Positions 43,884 through 52,683 of a stretch of DNA of 64,000 nt are shown here, one piece after another. Made by a program: the position numbers and the translations under genes. Numbering within the stretch: the first letter of the stretch is position 1; every line of letters starts with the position of its first letter. The DNA comes from Clostridiaceae bacterium (GTDB lineage Bacteria > Bacillota > Clostridia > Peptostreptococcales > T1SED10-28): assembly GCA_003554105.1 (NCBI GenBank), contig PWFQ01000014.1, forward strand, positions 29,121-93,120, in the 5' to 3' direction. The notes under the pieces were generated by a model, which searched no databases, was not told where the DNA came from, and saw only the letters and a program-made list of their open reading frames with translations.

Positions 43884-45620
43884 ATGGATAAAGACATACA
43901 AGTGTTAATCGGTGGAATTCAAGGAGAAGGGGTTTTGGCAACAGGTGCTTATTATCTTCAAGTGCTTTCGCGCATGGGATATCATGTGTATGGAAAGCGC
44001 CATTTTACTTCGCGTATAAAAGGTGGAAACAGTGCCATGGTGGCATATGGCAGTGTGGAAAAAAGAGGTTGCGGAAAAGATCAAATGGATATTATTATGG
44101 CCCTTGATCAGGATACCGTAGACATTTACTTGAAAGATTTGAGACCCGGAGGTCTTTTGTTATACGACAACGCAATTGACATTCAATACAATAAAAATGA
44201 TGCAGAAAAAAATGAAATCCAGGTGATCGATCTTCCAATTACAGAATTGGTGAAGGAGTACGGGAGTAAGATTATGAAAAATGTTTGTGCATTGGGATTT
44301 TTGTCAAGAGTCACTGTCATTAAACCTGAAATTGTGGAAGGAGTCGTAGAAACAGCCTTTAGAAAAAAGGGGAAAAAGATCATTGAAGAGAATAAAAAAG
44401 TGTTGCAAGCCGCTGTAAACTACGAGTTCAACAGTTTGAAAGGAGTCAATTATTTGCTTGAGTCGGTGTCTGAAAAAGATCGGGGACCTGTAGTTGTGGG
44501 AAATGATTTGATTGGAATGGGAGCAGTTGCTGCAGGCTGTCGCTTTATGGCAGGATATCCTATTACCCCTGCTTCTGAAATCATGCAATACTTATCGACG
44601 GTACTCCCTCGTTTTAAGGGAAGAGTGATACAAACAGAAGATGAGATCAGTGCCATTAACATGATCATTGGAAGCAGTTATGCGGGAGTACGAAGTATGA
44701 CTGCTACCTCGGGACCGGGAATTTCTTTGATGATTGAAGGACTGGGGCTCTCATCAATGGCAGAGGTGCCAATTGTTGTAGTAGACGCCCAAAGGAAAGG
44801 ACCCAGTACGGGACTCCCAACAAAGCTAGAACAAAGCGATTTAAACACTCTTTATTATGGCGGTCACGGAGAATTCCCATTGATCATTCTTGCACCGGCG
44901 ACCTTTGAGGACTGCTTTTATGATACGGTGGAAGCATTCAACCTTGCGGATATCTATCAGTGCCCCGTTATCATTCTTTCCGATTCGCTTCGGAGTCTTT
45001 CTTATGAGAATATCGATTCAATTGATTTTGACCGGATAAGGCTTAATCGGGGAAAAATTGTACAAGAGATTGACCAAAATCAAAATGATGATACAGAACC
45101 TTTTAAAAGGTATGGAAATCTTGAAGACGGGATTTCTAAAAGAGTTTTTCCCGGAACTGCCAACGGCCTGCATCATGTAACGGGACTTGAACACGATGAA
45201 AAGGGATATCCCATTGGTGTCAAAGCATCCGGGGAAGGATTAACAGAAAAACGGATGAACAAGCTCATTCCATTGGAAGAGAGAGACGGGATCATTTTGA
45301 AAACCAATGAAGGCAATAAAATCCTCTTCCTCGCCTACGGGTCAACTTTTTCCTATGTAGAAAGGGCAGTCAAAAATCTTGATGGGATTGTTGATTATGG
45401 AGGGGTTAAACAAATTAAACCGTTACCGAAAAAACAATTACGACAGCTGATGAATGATTATGAAAAAATCGTAGTTGTAGAAAATAATTACAGTGGACAG
45501 TTAAGAAAAATCATTCAAGCTGAGCTCGGAAATCACAATCAGCTGGAAAGTCTTTTGGATTTCAGCGGTGAAGGGTTTAAGATTGAAAAGATCGAATCGA
45601 AAATCAAGGAGGTGACCTAA
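43884..45620 (+). CDS. korA: 2-oxoacid:ferredoxin oxidoreductase, gamma-alpha fusion
   Basis: The 578-residue protein fuses an N-terminal gamma domain (1-185, GGIQGEGVLATGAYYLQVLSRMGYHVYG) to the alpha pyrimidine-binding domain (about 195-575, GNDLIGMGAVAAGCRFMAGYPITPASEIMQYL; SATSGPGISLM-like MTATSGPGISLM). This is the KorA-type arrangement used for 2-oxoglutarate or branched substrates. With the beta subunit it produces acyl-CoA, CO2 and reduced ferredoxin. Substrate choice of 2-oxoglutarate is inferred from the fusion type and from sucCD in the same region. Confidence 0.9.
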   Translation: MDKDIQVLIGGIQGEGVLATGAYYLQVLSRMGYHVYGKRHFTSRIKGGNSAMVAYGSVEKRGCGKDQMDIIMALDQDTVDIYLKDLRPGGLLLYDNAIDIQYNKNDAEKNEIQVIDLPITELVKEYGSKIMKNVCALGFLSRVTVIKPEIVEGVVETAFRKKGKKIIEENKKVLQAAVNYEFNSLKGVNYLLESVSEKDRGPVVVGNDLIGMGAVAAGCRFMAGYPITPASEIMQYLSTVLPRFKGRVIQTEDEISAINMIIGSSYAGVRSMTATSGPGISLMIEGLGLSSMAEVPIVVVDAQRKGPSTGLPTKLEQSDLNTLYYGGHGEFPLIILAPATFEDCFYDTVEAFNLADIYQCPVIILSDSLRSLSYENIDSIDFDRIRLNRGKIVQEIDQNQNDDTEPFKRYGNLEDGISKRVFPGTANGLHHVTGLEHDEKGYPIGVKASGEGLTEKRMNKLIPLEERDGIILKTNEGNKILFLAYGSTFSYVERAVKNLDGIVDYGGVKQIKPLPKKQLRQLMNDYEKIVVVENNYSGQLRKIIQAELGNHNQLESLLDFSGEGFKIEKIESKIKEVT

Positions 45621-46471
45621 TGGCAAAATATCAGGAATACAGCAATGGCATAGAACCAACCTGGTGCAAGGGTTGCGGGGATTTCTCAGTGCTTCGGTCT
45701 TTGCAGATTGCTCTCAGTGACTTGGAAATTCCTAATAAAAATTTATCCGTGGTCTCCGGTATTGGTTGTTCGGGAAGAATTTCAGGATACATGAAATCCT
45801 ACAGTTTTCATGGAATTCATGGGAGAGTCCTTCCTGTGGCACAGGGAATTAAAGCAGCCAATCCAAAACTTACAGTGATTGCAACGGGAGGCGATGGCGA
45901 TGGCTTTGCTATTGGCAGCGGTCATTTTATTCATGCAGCAAAGAGGGATATGGACATTACTTATATTGTAATGGACAATCAAATCTATGGATTAACCAAA
46001 GGTCATACCTCACCCATCAGTGAAAAAGGATTTAAAACCAGCTCCACTCCCTACGGGAAGGAGGATACTGCTCTTGAACCGGCGTTACTGGCATTAAGTG
46101 GGGGGGCATCCTTTGTTGCCCAGGGATTTTCCGGCTATCAGGAGGAGTTGGTTGATATAATCAAAGAGGGAATTCAACACAAGGGATTTTCTTTTATACA
46201 CATCTATAGCCCGTGTATCACTTTTAATAAGATAAATACTTACCAATGGTACAGACAACATCTTATTCCACTAAAAGATCAAAATAAAAAGCACGATAAA
46301 AGCAGCCTTAAGGAAGCTATGGAGTTAGTCGTCGATAAAGAAGGAATGCTCACCGGTCTAATCTATCAGAATCAGAGAAAAAGTGAGACAGATGCACCTT
46401 CTTTAGTGGATCAGACAAGAGCTCTCAGCAAAGAGGAATTCGATGACCTTTTTCAAAGACTTTATATATAG
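45620..46471 (+). CDS. korB: 2-oxoacid:ferredoxin oxidoreductase beta subunit
   Basis: The 283-residue TPP-binding subunit has the 4Fe-4S/TPP motifs WCKGCGDF and GIGCSGRISGY, and the TPP diphosphate motif GGDGDGFAIGSGHF with DNQIYGLTKG. The start ATG overlaps the korA stop by one base. No separate ferredoxin-like delta subunit is encoded next to it. Confidence 0.93.
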   Translation: MAKYQEYSNGIEPTWCKGCGDFSVLRSLQIALSDLEIPNKNLSVVSGIGCSGRISGYMKSYSFHGIHGRVLPVAQGIKAANPKLTVIATGGDGDGFAIGSGHFIHAAKRDMDITYIVMDNQIYGLTKGHTSPISEKGFKTSSTPYGKEDTALEPALLALSGGASFVAQGFSGYQEELVDIIKEGIQHKGFSFIHIYSPCITFNKINTYQWYRQHLIPLKDQNKKHDKSSLKEAMELVVDKEGMLTGLIYQNQRKSETDAPSLVDQTRALSKEEFDDLFQRLYI

Positions 46472-46495
46472 TAATACAAAGAAAGAGTGATCAGG

Positions 46496-47341
46496 ATGAA
46501 AACAGCCATGTACTGGAAAACAGGAAAAGAAAAAAAGGTGCAGTGTATCCTTTGCCCACATAGATGTCATATGGAACCGGATCAAGTAGGGATTTGTGGA
46601 GTGCGAAAGAATATTAGAGGGAAACTGCTTACATTAAATTATGGGAAATTGAGCTCCATTGCATTAGACCCCATAGAGAAAAAACCGATTCATTTCTTTC
46701 AACCCGGGACACAAACCTTATCAATCGGGAGCTTTGGGTGCAATTTTTTCTGCGAATTTTGTCAGAACTACTCAATTTCCAAATGCATTCCGGAAACTTT
46801 TTCAATGACTCCTGAAGATGTGGTTAATAAAGCGACCGCTTTTAATGTTCCTTCAATTTCTTATACGTATAACGAACCCACCGTATTTTATGAAATGGTT
46901 ACGGAAACTGCCAGATTGGCTAAACAAAAGGGATTGAAGAATATTTTGGTCACAAATGGGTATATAGAAGAAGAACCAAGGCAGGAATGGGAGAGGCTTA
47001 TGGATGCGGTCAATGTTGATCTGAAAGGTTTCAGTAAAGAGCGATATCCCGGAAACTTCGGGGGGCATCTGGAAAAAGTGAAAGAAAGCATCCTGGCCTA
47101 TCAGAAAGCGATGCATCTGGAATTAACCATCTTAGTTGTTCCCGGGATTAATGATTGGGACGGAGAAATTCAAGAGGCGATTCGATGGATCGCAAAGATC
47201 GATCCAAAGATTCCTATCCACTTAAATCGTTATTATCCCACAGAGCATTATAGAGAGCCGGCCACGAATCTTAATGATATTAGAAAGCTGTACAATTTCG
47301 CAAAAGAGCATTTGAACAATGTCAGGTGTGGGAATTTCTGA
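46496..47341 (+). CDS. amrS: AmmeMemoRadiSam system radical SAM enzyme
   Basis: The 281-residue enzyme carries the radical-SAM cluster motif C-x3-C-x2-C (CNFFCEFCQN, about 83-92) and an N-terminal cysteine set CILCPHRCHMEPDQVGICGVR typical of this PflA-like family. It heads a three-gene set with Memo-like and AMMECR1-like genes, known as AmmeMemoRadiSam, whose biochemical function is unknown. ATG 46496 is chosen over GTG 46487, because GAAAGAG (46481-46487) fits 46496. Confidence 0.92.
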   Translation: MKTAMYWKTGKEKKVQCILCPHRCHMEPDQVGICGVRKNIRGKLLTLNYGKLSSIALDPIEKKPIHFFQPGTQTLSIGSFGCNFFCEFCQNYSISKCIPETFSMTPEDVVNKATAFNVPSISYTYNEPTVFYEMVTETARLAKQKGLKNILVTNGYIEEEPRQEWERLMDAVNVDLKGFSKERYPGNFGGHLEKVKESILAYQKAMHLELTILVVPGINDWDGEIQEAIRWIAKIDPKIPIHLNRYYPTEHYREPATNLNDIRKLYNFAKEHLNNVRCGNF

Positions 47342-47362
47342 TGCTGTTAGGAGGAAAACATT

Positions 47363-48163
47363 ATGAGTAATATTAAAGGACTGTTTATTACACCTCATCC
47401 CCCAATTATGATTCCTGCCCTCGGAGAAGGAAGAGAACGTGAGATTGAGAAAACAATTCTCGGAATCCGAGCTGTTGCCGAAAAAATACGGGAGGTGAGC
47501 CCGGATACCCTTCTTGTGATTACCCCCCATGGGGAAGTATCCAGGGATCATATCACGATTCTGGAAGGAGATCGAGTTAGAGGGGATCTTAGGAGTTTTG
47601 GGTACCCTCATTTAAAGATGGAAAAGACAAATGATGAAACAACTGTGGAAAAAATGAAAAAATCCTTTGATAAAGAAGGTCTGCCGGGACGTTTCACTAA
47701 AGGAGAAATCGATCATGGGGCCTTTGTTCCTCTGTACTTTATTCAAGAAGTGCTTCCCGACTTGAAAATTATTCACATCTCTATCGGGATGCTTTCTTTG
47801 AAGGAGCTGTACGAGTTGGGGAAGAAAATAAGAGGAATTTTGGAAAAAGCCTCAGGAGCGTTCGGAATTTTAGCTAGCGGCGATCTGTCCCATCGATTAA
47901 AAGAAGAAGGACCATATAGCTATCATCCTAAAGGGGAAGTTTTTGACCGTCATCTGATTAATGCCGTTAAGCGATGCAATATAGGAGACATTATCAATAT
48001 GCCGGAAGATGTTTATGGCCCTGCAGGAGAATGCGGTTTGCGTCCGATTGTTCTCGGGCTGGGGATTTTCGGGGAACCGAAGATGCGCTCAGAGGTAATA
48101 TCTTATGAAGGGCCCTTTGGTGTTGGGTATATGAATGCATGGATCGAGGAATACTTAGTATAG
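47363..48163 (+). CDS. amrB: AmmeMemoRadiSam system protein B (Memo/LigB-like)
   Basis: The 266-residue protein belongs to the class III extradiol dioxygenase/Memo fold, with FITPHPPIMIPALGEG (metal His), VITPHGEVSRDH, IDHGAFVPLYF and ASGDLSHRLKEEGPY supplying candidate metal ligands. It lies between the radical SAM gene and the AMMECR1 gene, with AGGAGG ribosome site. Its reaction is unknown. Confidence 0.9.
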   Translation: MSNIKGLFITPHPPIMIPALGEGREREIEKTILGIRAVAEKIREVSPDTLLVITPHGEVSRDHITILEGDRVRGDLRSFGYPHLKMEKTNDETTVEKMKKSFDKEGLPGRFTKGEIDHGAFVPLYFIQEVLPDLKIIHISIGMLSLKELYELGKKIRGILEKASGAFGILASGDLSHRLKEEGPYSYHPKGEVFDRHLINAVKRCNIGDIINMPEDVYGPAGECGLRPIVLGLGIFGEPKMRSEVISYEGPFGVGYMNAWIEEYLV

Positions 48164-48176
48164 AGGAGGAACCGGC

Positions 48177-48716
48177 TTGTCAAACACCCACTACGCAAAA
48201 CTGGCATTAAAAACAATTCGCGTGAAACTGTTTGAGTCAAGAACTTTGTTGTTTGATGAGTATTGCGAGGAAGTTGAAAGCAGGAATTGGATTAAAAAGG
48301 CGAGTACTTTTAAAGCGGGTGTATTTGTTTCAATTCATAAAAACGGAGAGTTAAGGGGATGTATCGGCACTGTTGAAGGAACAACGGGGAACGTCGGTGA
48401 AGAGATTATTTCCAATGCCATAGAGGCTGCATTTCATGATCCCCGTTTTTTGCCTTTGGAAATAAACGAGTTCGATGAGATTTCCGTTAAAGTGGATATT
48501 CTGATGCCAAAAGAAACTGTCGAATCAATAGACCAGCTTGATCAAAAAAAGTATGGAGTCATTATTGAACAAGAGGGAAGAAGAGGGCTTTTGTTGCCTG
48601 ATTTAGAAAGCGTTGACAGTCCGGAGATGCAAGTTCGGATTGCCGCCCAAAAGGGAAGAATTAATCTGAATAAAAAATTTAGGCTGTACCGATTTGAAGT
48701 TTTGCGGTATGATTAG
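48177..48716 (+). CDS. amrA: AmmeMemoRadiSam system protein A (AMMECR1)
   Basis: The 179-residue AMMECR1-domain protein shows the conserved GVFVSIHKNGELRGCIGTVEG and AAFHDPRFLPLEINEFDEISVKVDIL. The LRGCIGT motif is the invariant core of the family. TTG start 48177 follows GAGGAGG. It is the last gene of the three-gene set. Confidence 0.92.
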   Translation: MSNTHYAKLALKTIRVKLFESRTLLFDEYCEEVESRNWIKKASTFKAGVFVSIHKNGELRGCIGTVEGTTGNVGEEIISNAIEAAFHDPRFLPLEINEFDEISVKVDILMPKETVESIDQLDQKKYGVIIEQEGRRGLLLPDLESVDSPEMQVRIAAQKGRINLNKKFRLYRFEVLRYD

Positions 48717-48762
48717 AAGGAGAACTGCAAACTAGCAGAATGAGAAAAAGGAGGAACCTGAA

Positions 48763-49158
48763 GTGAGAAATCGGAGGGAACGAATCCGTACCGCTTTGGT
48801 CGTACTGCTAGGGGTATTTACATTATTAGGATGTGAAGATGGGGAACAGGAGATGTTTGGACACGGGGAAGATCAAGTTGAAACCTTTCAAATTCAAGAA
48901 GAAACAAGAGAATTTTATGAAGCACAGGTGATTTTCAACGGGAAAGTTGATTCCAACTCAGGGGAGTTTGAAATCAAAGACTTTAGCGAAGACTTCCTTG
49001 ATAAGGATCTTTATGTCTTTCGATTTGGTCCGGATGTCTATCGGGAGTTCGAAGAAGACCGTTATGACGAGGGAGAGGCAATGAATATTGAGTTCTCAGT
49101 AGAGGAAACCTCAACATACAGGGTGCTTGTAATTCAGAGTGTGGAAAAACTGAAATAA
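48763..49158 (+). CDS. Small lipoprotein of unknown function
   Basis: The 131-residue protein has a lipoprotein signal peptide ending in the lipobox LLGC (Cys24), followed by an acidic mature domain of about 107 residues with beta-strand character. No family recognised. GTG start follows AAGGAGG. It sits 46 bases after amrA and before a terminator, so it may be the last gene of that unit. Confidence 0.75.
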   Translation: MRNRRERIRTALVVLLGVFTLLGCEDGEQEMFGHGEDQVETFQIQEETREFYEAQVIFNGKVDSNSGEFEIKDFSEDFLDKDLYVFRFGPDVYREFEEDRYDEGEAMNIEFSVEETSTYRVLVIQSVEKLK

Positions 49159-49163
49159 AAAGA

Positions 49164-49193
49164 GGAGCTTGCAGAGTGCAAGCTTTTTCTTTA
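49164..49193 (+). terminator. Terminator after lipoprotein gene
   Basis: AGCTTGCA-GAG-TGCAAGCT followed by TTTTCTTT. Confidence 0.85.
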
Positions 49194-49209
49194 GAAAGGA
49201 ACGGGATTT

Positions 49210-49710
49210 ATGAATCGAATAGAGAAAATTCATACGGATGATCCAAAAATATTTTATTCCTATGTAAACTTGAAGCTGACCGGTCTAATCTGTGAAGAGG
49301 AGGACTGGTTGGCAAATTTGTCAAATGCCTCAGCACTATTATATTATTTGATGGAGGAAATTAATTGGGCAGGATTTTACTTGATGAAAAATCAGGAACT
49401 GGTATTAGGACCTTTTCAAGGGAAACCGGCTTGTACCCATATAGAACTTGGAAAAGGAGTATGCGGTACTGCTGCAGAAACTTCAAAACCGCAAATTGTT
49501 AAAGATGTTCATCTATTTGAGGGGCATATTGCATGCGACGAGGCGTCACAATCGGAAATCGTCATTCCGATGATGAAAAACGAAAAGCTTGTAGGGGTTC
49601 TGGACATTGACAGCCCTGTGAAAAATCGCTTTAATGAAACTGATCGGAAGCATCTGGAGAGGTTTGCGGAAATTTTAATGAAATATACTGATATCCCCGA
49701 ATTTTACTAA
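49210..49710 (+). CDS. msrC: Free methionine-R-sulfoxide reductase (GAF)
   Basis: The 166-residue single-GAF protein has all three family cysteines: GKPACTHIELGKGVCGTAAE and GHIACDEASQSEIVIP. fRMsr reduces free Met-R-sulfoxide and is unrelated in fold to MsrA/B. It fits the oxidative-defence theme of the region. ATG 49210 follows AGAAAGGAACGGG. Confidence 0.92.
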   Translation: MNRIEKIHTDDPKIFYSYVNLKLTGLICEEEDWLANLSNASALLYYLMEEINWAGFYLMKNQELVLGPFQGKPACTHIELGKGVCGTAAETSKPQIVKDVHLFEGHIACDEASQSEIVIPMMKNEKLVGVLDIDSPVKNRFNETDRKHLERFAEILMKYTDIPEFY

Positions 49711-49742
49711 GTATAATTACAAATGGACATAGGAGAAGTGAT

Positions 49743-50513
49743 ATGAAAATAAATGAAATTAAGGATATACTGGAAAAAATAAAAGAGGGCACCATTGACG
49801 TTGAGGAAGGGGTTACTGCTCTTAAGGATCTTCCTTTTAAAGATCTGGGATATGCAAAGATTGATGAGCATCGGGAACTGAGAAACGGTTATCCCGAAGT
49901 GATTTTTTGCGAAGGGAAAGAAAGCGCTCATGTCATCGGAATAGTCAACCATATGTTGAAGAAGGAGACAAACATTCTTTTGACAAGAGTATCGGAAGAA
50001 TTGTATGAAGCACTCGGTGAACTGAAGGAAAAAATGGAATACCATCCTGAGGCGGGAATCATTGTCTTTAAACGGGCACCTGTAAAAAAAACGGAAACAA
50101 TGATTTTAGTCGCAACGGGAGGAACTGCAGATATCAAAGTTGCTGAAGAAGCTGCAATTACCGCAGAAGTATTGGGGAATTCAGTGGAGCGTCTTTACGA
50201 TGTGGGTGTAGCAGGAATTCATCGACTCTTGATGAATCAAAGCAAACTGCAGGAAGCCAGTGTGATTATTGCTGTGGCGGGGATGGAGGGAGCGCTCCCC
50301 AGTGTAATTGGAGGACTTGTTGATAAACCGGTGATTGCAGTTCCCACCAGCGTGGGATATGGTGCGAACTTCCAAGGACTCTCTGCATTACTTACAATGT
50401 TAAACAGTTGTGCAAGCGGGATTGGTGTAGTAAATATTGATAACGGATTTGGAGCTGGTTATCTGGCCAGTACGATTAATCGACAGATTGAGCTTGCTAA
50501 GAAAGAGAAATAA
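49743..50513 (+). CDS. larB: Nickel-pincer cofactor synthesis protein LarB
   Basis: The 256-residue PurE-like carboxylase/hydrolase shows YAKIDEHRELRNGYPEVIFCEGK and ATGGTADIKVAEEAAITAEVLG, VIAVAGMEGALPSVIGGLVDKPVIAVPTSVGYGA. LarB carboxylates nicotinic acid adenine dinucleotide in the first step of the nickel-pincer nucleotide pathway. LarC follows 12 bases later. LarE and LarA are not in the window. Confidence 0.93.
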   Translation: MKINEIKDILEKIKEGTIDVEEGVTALKDLPFKDLGYAKIDEHRELRNGYPEVIFCEGKESAHVIGIVNHMLKKETNILLTRVSEELYEALGELKEKMEYHPEAGIIVFKRAPVKKTETMILVATGGTADIKVAEEAAITAEVLGNSVERLYDVGVAGIHRLLMNQSKLQEASVIIAVAGMEGALPSVIGGLVDKPVIAVPTSVGYGANFQGLSALLTMLNSCASGIGVVNIDNGFGAGYLASTINRQIELAKKEK

Positions 50514-50525
50514 GGAGGGACAGAC

Positions 50526-51290
50526 ATGAAAGAAAAAATACTTTACTTCGACTGTTTATCCGGGATTAGCGGAGATATGGCCATTGGAGCATTGCTAGAC
50601 CTTGGTGTTGACCGGGATAAATTTACCGGTGAACTTAATAAATTGAATCTCTCAGGATATACTCTGTCCCTGGAAAAAGGCAAGAAAAACGGAATTACCG
50701 GTGTGGATGTCAAAGTTCTTCTCGATCAACTTGAAAATCATCATCAACATGAAAATCATCATCACCGGAACCTTCAGGCAATTGAGGATCTTATCGAAGG
50801 AAGCGAGCTCAATGAATCGGTAAAAACATTAAGCAAAAAAATATTTCGCGAAGTGGCGGTTGCTGAAGCTAAAGTACACGATCTTGGTGTGGAAGAGGTG
50901 CATTTTCACGAAGTGGGTGCGATTGATTCCATTGTGGACATCGTTGGAGTTTCAATTCTCATTGATATGCTGCAACCTGATTGCATTTTCTGTTCGCCCC
51001 TTCATGTGGGAACAGGTTTTGTTAAGTGTGAACATGGAATGATTCCCGTCCCTGCTCCTGCGACTCTTGAGATACTGAAGGGAGTTCCGATTTATTCCAT
51101 GGGAATACGGAGTGAATTAGTCACTCCAACCGGCGCAGCTATTGTAAAAGTGTTAGCCACCGAATTTATTCCTGCTCCTTTGATGGAAATCGAAAAAGTT
51201 GGTTATGGTCTTGGAAACAAGGATTTGGAGATTACCAATACATTAAGAGTCATTCTGGGTAAAAAAAAAGCAATTCTGAGCAGCTGGTAA
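50526..51290 (+). CDS. larC: LarC N-terminal part (LarC1)
   Basis: The 254-residue ORF encodes the nickel insertase N-terminal portion: YFDCLSGISGDMAIGALLDLG, a His-rich loop (ENHHQHENHHHR, about 75-86), VHFHEVGAIDSIVDIVG and GTGFVKCEHGMIPVPAPATLEILKG. It ends at 51290, soon after a run of nine A (51261-51269). The C-terminal part is in the -1 frame, open from 51263 to 51715. LarC of Lactobacillus plantarum is likewise made as larC1/larC2 by programmed frameshift, so this is probably not a mutation. Confidence 0.9.
   Translation: MKEKILYFDCLSGISGDMAIGALLDLGVDRDKFTGELNKLNLSGYTLSLEKGKKNGITGVDVKVLLDQLENHHQHENHHHRNLQAIEDLIEGSELNESVKTLSKKIFREVAVAEAKVHDLGVEEVHFHEVGAIDSIVDIVGVSILIDMLQPDCIFCSPLHVGTGFVKCEHGMIPVPAPATLEILKGVPIYSMGIRSELVTPTGAAIVKVLATEFIPAPLMEIEKVGYGLGNKDLEITNTLRVILGKKKAILSSW
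51261..51269 (+). promoter_or_regulatory. Probable -1 ribosomal frameshift site in larC
   Basis: In frame the site reads GGT AAA AAA AAA GCA. The A_AAA_AAA run allows both tRNAs to slip back one base, after which AGC AAT TCT GAG continues into the larC2 frame. The stop of larC1 and the first ATG of larC2 also overlap (TAATG at 51288-51292), so reinitiation could make separate LarC2. No strong stimulatory hairpin was recognised downstream. Confidence 0.7.
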
Positions 51291-51715
51291 TGCTGGAATG
51301 CAATATCGATGATATGAATCCTGAAATATACAGCTATCTCTATGAACGATTATTCGCTGAAGGAGCCAAAGATGTATTTTTAACACCGATTTACATGAAG
51401 AAAAATCGCCCCGGGACTCTTGTTAATGTCCTTGTAGAGAAAGAGCTGGAAGATCAATTGATCAAGTTGCTATTCAAGGAGACCACCACTTTAGGGATAA
51501 GAAAGCGTGAGGTTGAAAGAGAAACATTAAAAAGAGTCTTTACAAAAAAAAAGACCCCCCTTGGGGAGCTGGTATTTAAAGAAGCGTATTATGATGGACA
51601 AATGATTAAGTCCACACCCGAATATGAAGATTGTAGAAAAATCGCGATTAAACATCAATTACCCATAAGAGAAGTGTATGACATTGTCCTTAAAGAGGGA
51701 AGCAAGAAACCTTAA
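51290..51715 (+). CDS. larC: LarC C-terminal part (LarC2)
   Basis: The 141-residue ORF carries the C-terminal LarC domain (LECNIDDMNPEIYSYLYERLFAEGAKDVFLTPIYMKKNRPG and TTTLGIRKREVERETL). Read through the -1 shift from LarC1, the full protein would be about 400 residues, the family norm. Its 3' end overlaps the convergent amidase gene by 4 bases. Confidence 0.88.
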   Translation: MLECNIDDMNPEIYSYLYERLFAEGAKDVFLTPIYMKKNRPGTLVNVLVEKELEDQLIKLLFKETTTLGIRKREVERETLKRVFTKKKTPLGELVFKEAYYDGQMIKSTPEYEDCRKIAIKHQLPIREVYDIVLKEGSKKP

Positions 51716-52569
51716 TCATCATCCAATGATGAAAAATAGGATTCAATACCATTCGCAAGACCTTGGACCATTTTTACCTGGTAGTCGGGGTCTTGCATTT
51801 TTTCATCCTCTTCGGGATTGGTCATAAAGCCCAACTCAATTAACACCGAAGGAACATTGGACCAGTTCAATACAGCCAGGTGACTTCGATAGTGGACACC
51901 CCGATTTCGGGCGGAGGTCGATTTTGAGTACTCATTGATGAGATGGGTTCCAAAAACTCCACTCTGTTTTTCTCGAGTATCATTCATTAATCTTGGAGCA
52001 AGAACTGAGGCGCCGTGAATACGGGAATCCTGGTATCCGTCGCCATGAATTGAGAGAAGGAGATCTGCATCATGTTCAGCTGCCATCAAAGCCCGTTCCT
52101 TATTGCTGATATTGACATCCTGTTCATAACGGGTTAAAATCACATCGTATCCCCGTTGGCTTAACTCTTCCTCCAGTTGAAGAGCGATCTGTAGAACTAA
52201 AGCAGATTCATATTTACCACTGGAAACACCAATGGTTCCCGTTGACATCCGATATGTAGTGGCATTTGTCAGAGGGCTTAAAGGCTCTCTGGAGTAATCC
52301 CCGATTTTCTGATGGCCGGGATCAATTAATATACGAGGGGAATTATGATCTTCCTGAGTACGGCGATTCTCAGCTTCCTGATCGGAAGGCGCTTCACCAT
52401 CGGCGTGAGTATCGTTCATTTCATCTGATGAGACCTTGTTGTCATGGGAAAAAGTGCCTGCAGAACTGATAAAATCCCAATAGTGAAAGAGCAGTGAACG
52501 GGAAAAGAAAATAATGAGCAGGATGGAAAATAGAACAAATGATGTTTGGTAAAGATCCCTGTTTTTCAT
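51712..52569 (-). CDS. N-acetylmuramoyl-L-alanine amidase (Amidase_3)
   Basis: The 285-residue protein has an N-terminal membrane anchor (about 10-30), an acidic linker (35-75) and an Amidase_3 domain with zinc ligands in IDPGHQKIGDYS (His), SGKYESALVLQIA (Glu) and SIHGDGY (His), and catalytic Glu in VLIELGFMTNPEED. It cleaves the stem peptide from peptidoglycan. The anchored form without SH3 or LysM repeats resembles CwlD-like sporulation amidases, but this is only a possibility. Confidence 0.9.
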   Translation of the reverse strand: MKNRDLYQTSFVLFSILLIIFFSRSLLFHYWDFISSAGTFSHDNKVSSDEMNDTHADGEAPSDQEAENRRTQEDHNSPRILIDPGHQKIGDYSREPLSPLTNATTYRMSTGTIGVSSGKYESALVLQIALQLEEELSQRGYDVILTRYEQDVNISNKERALMAAEHDADLLLSIHGDGYQDSRIHGASVLAPRLMNDTREKQSGVFGTHLINEYSKSTSARNRGVHYRSHLAVLNWSNVPSVLIELGFMTNPEEDEKMQDPDYQVKMVQGLANGIESYFSSLDDD

Positions 52570-52683
52570 ATAATCTTCCTCTATAGATAATTTGAGAATC
52601 CTATGATTCTTATTGTAGGCGAAAACCGTGGAAAATGCAACTTAGTGATTCGTGCGATCGGAGAAGAATAAGGAGGAAACAAA

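Noticed and set aside
50526..51715. larC as a frameshifted pseudogene
   Set aside because: The break is at a slippery A9 run and the same gene is split and frameshift-expressed in Lactobacillus plantarum; both parts are well conserved.
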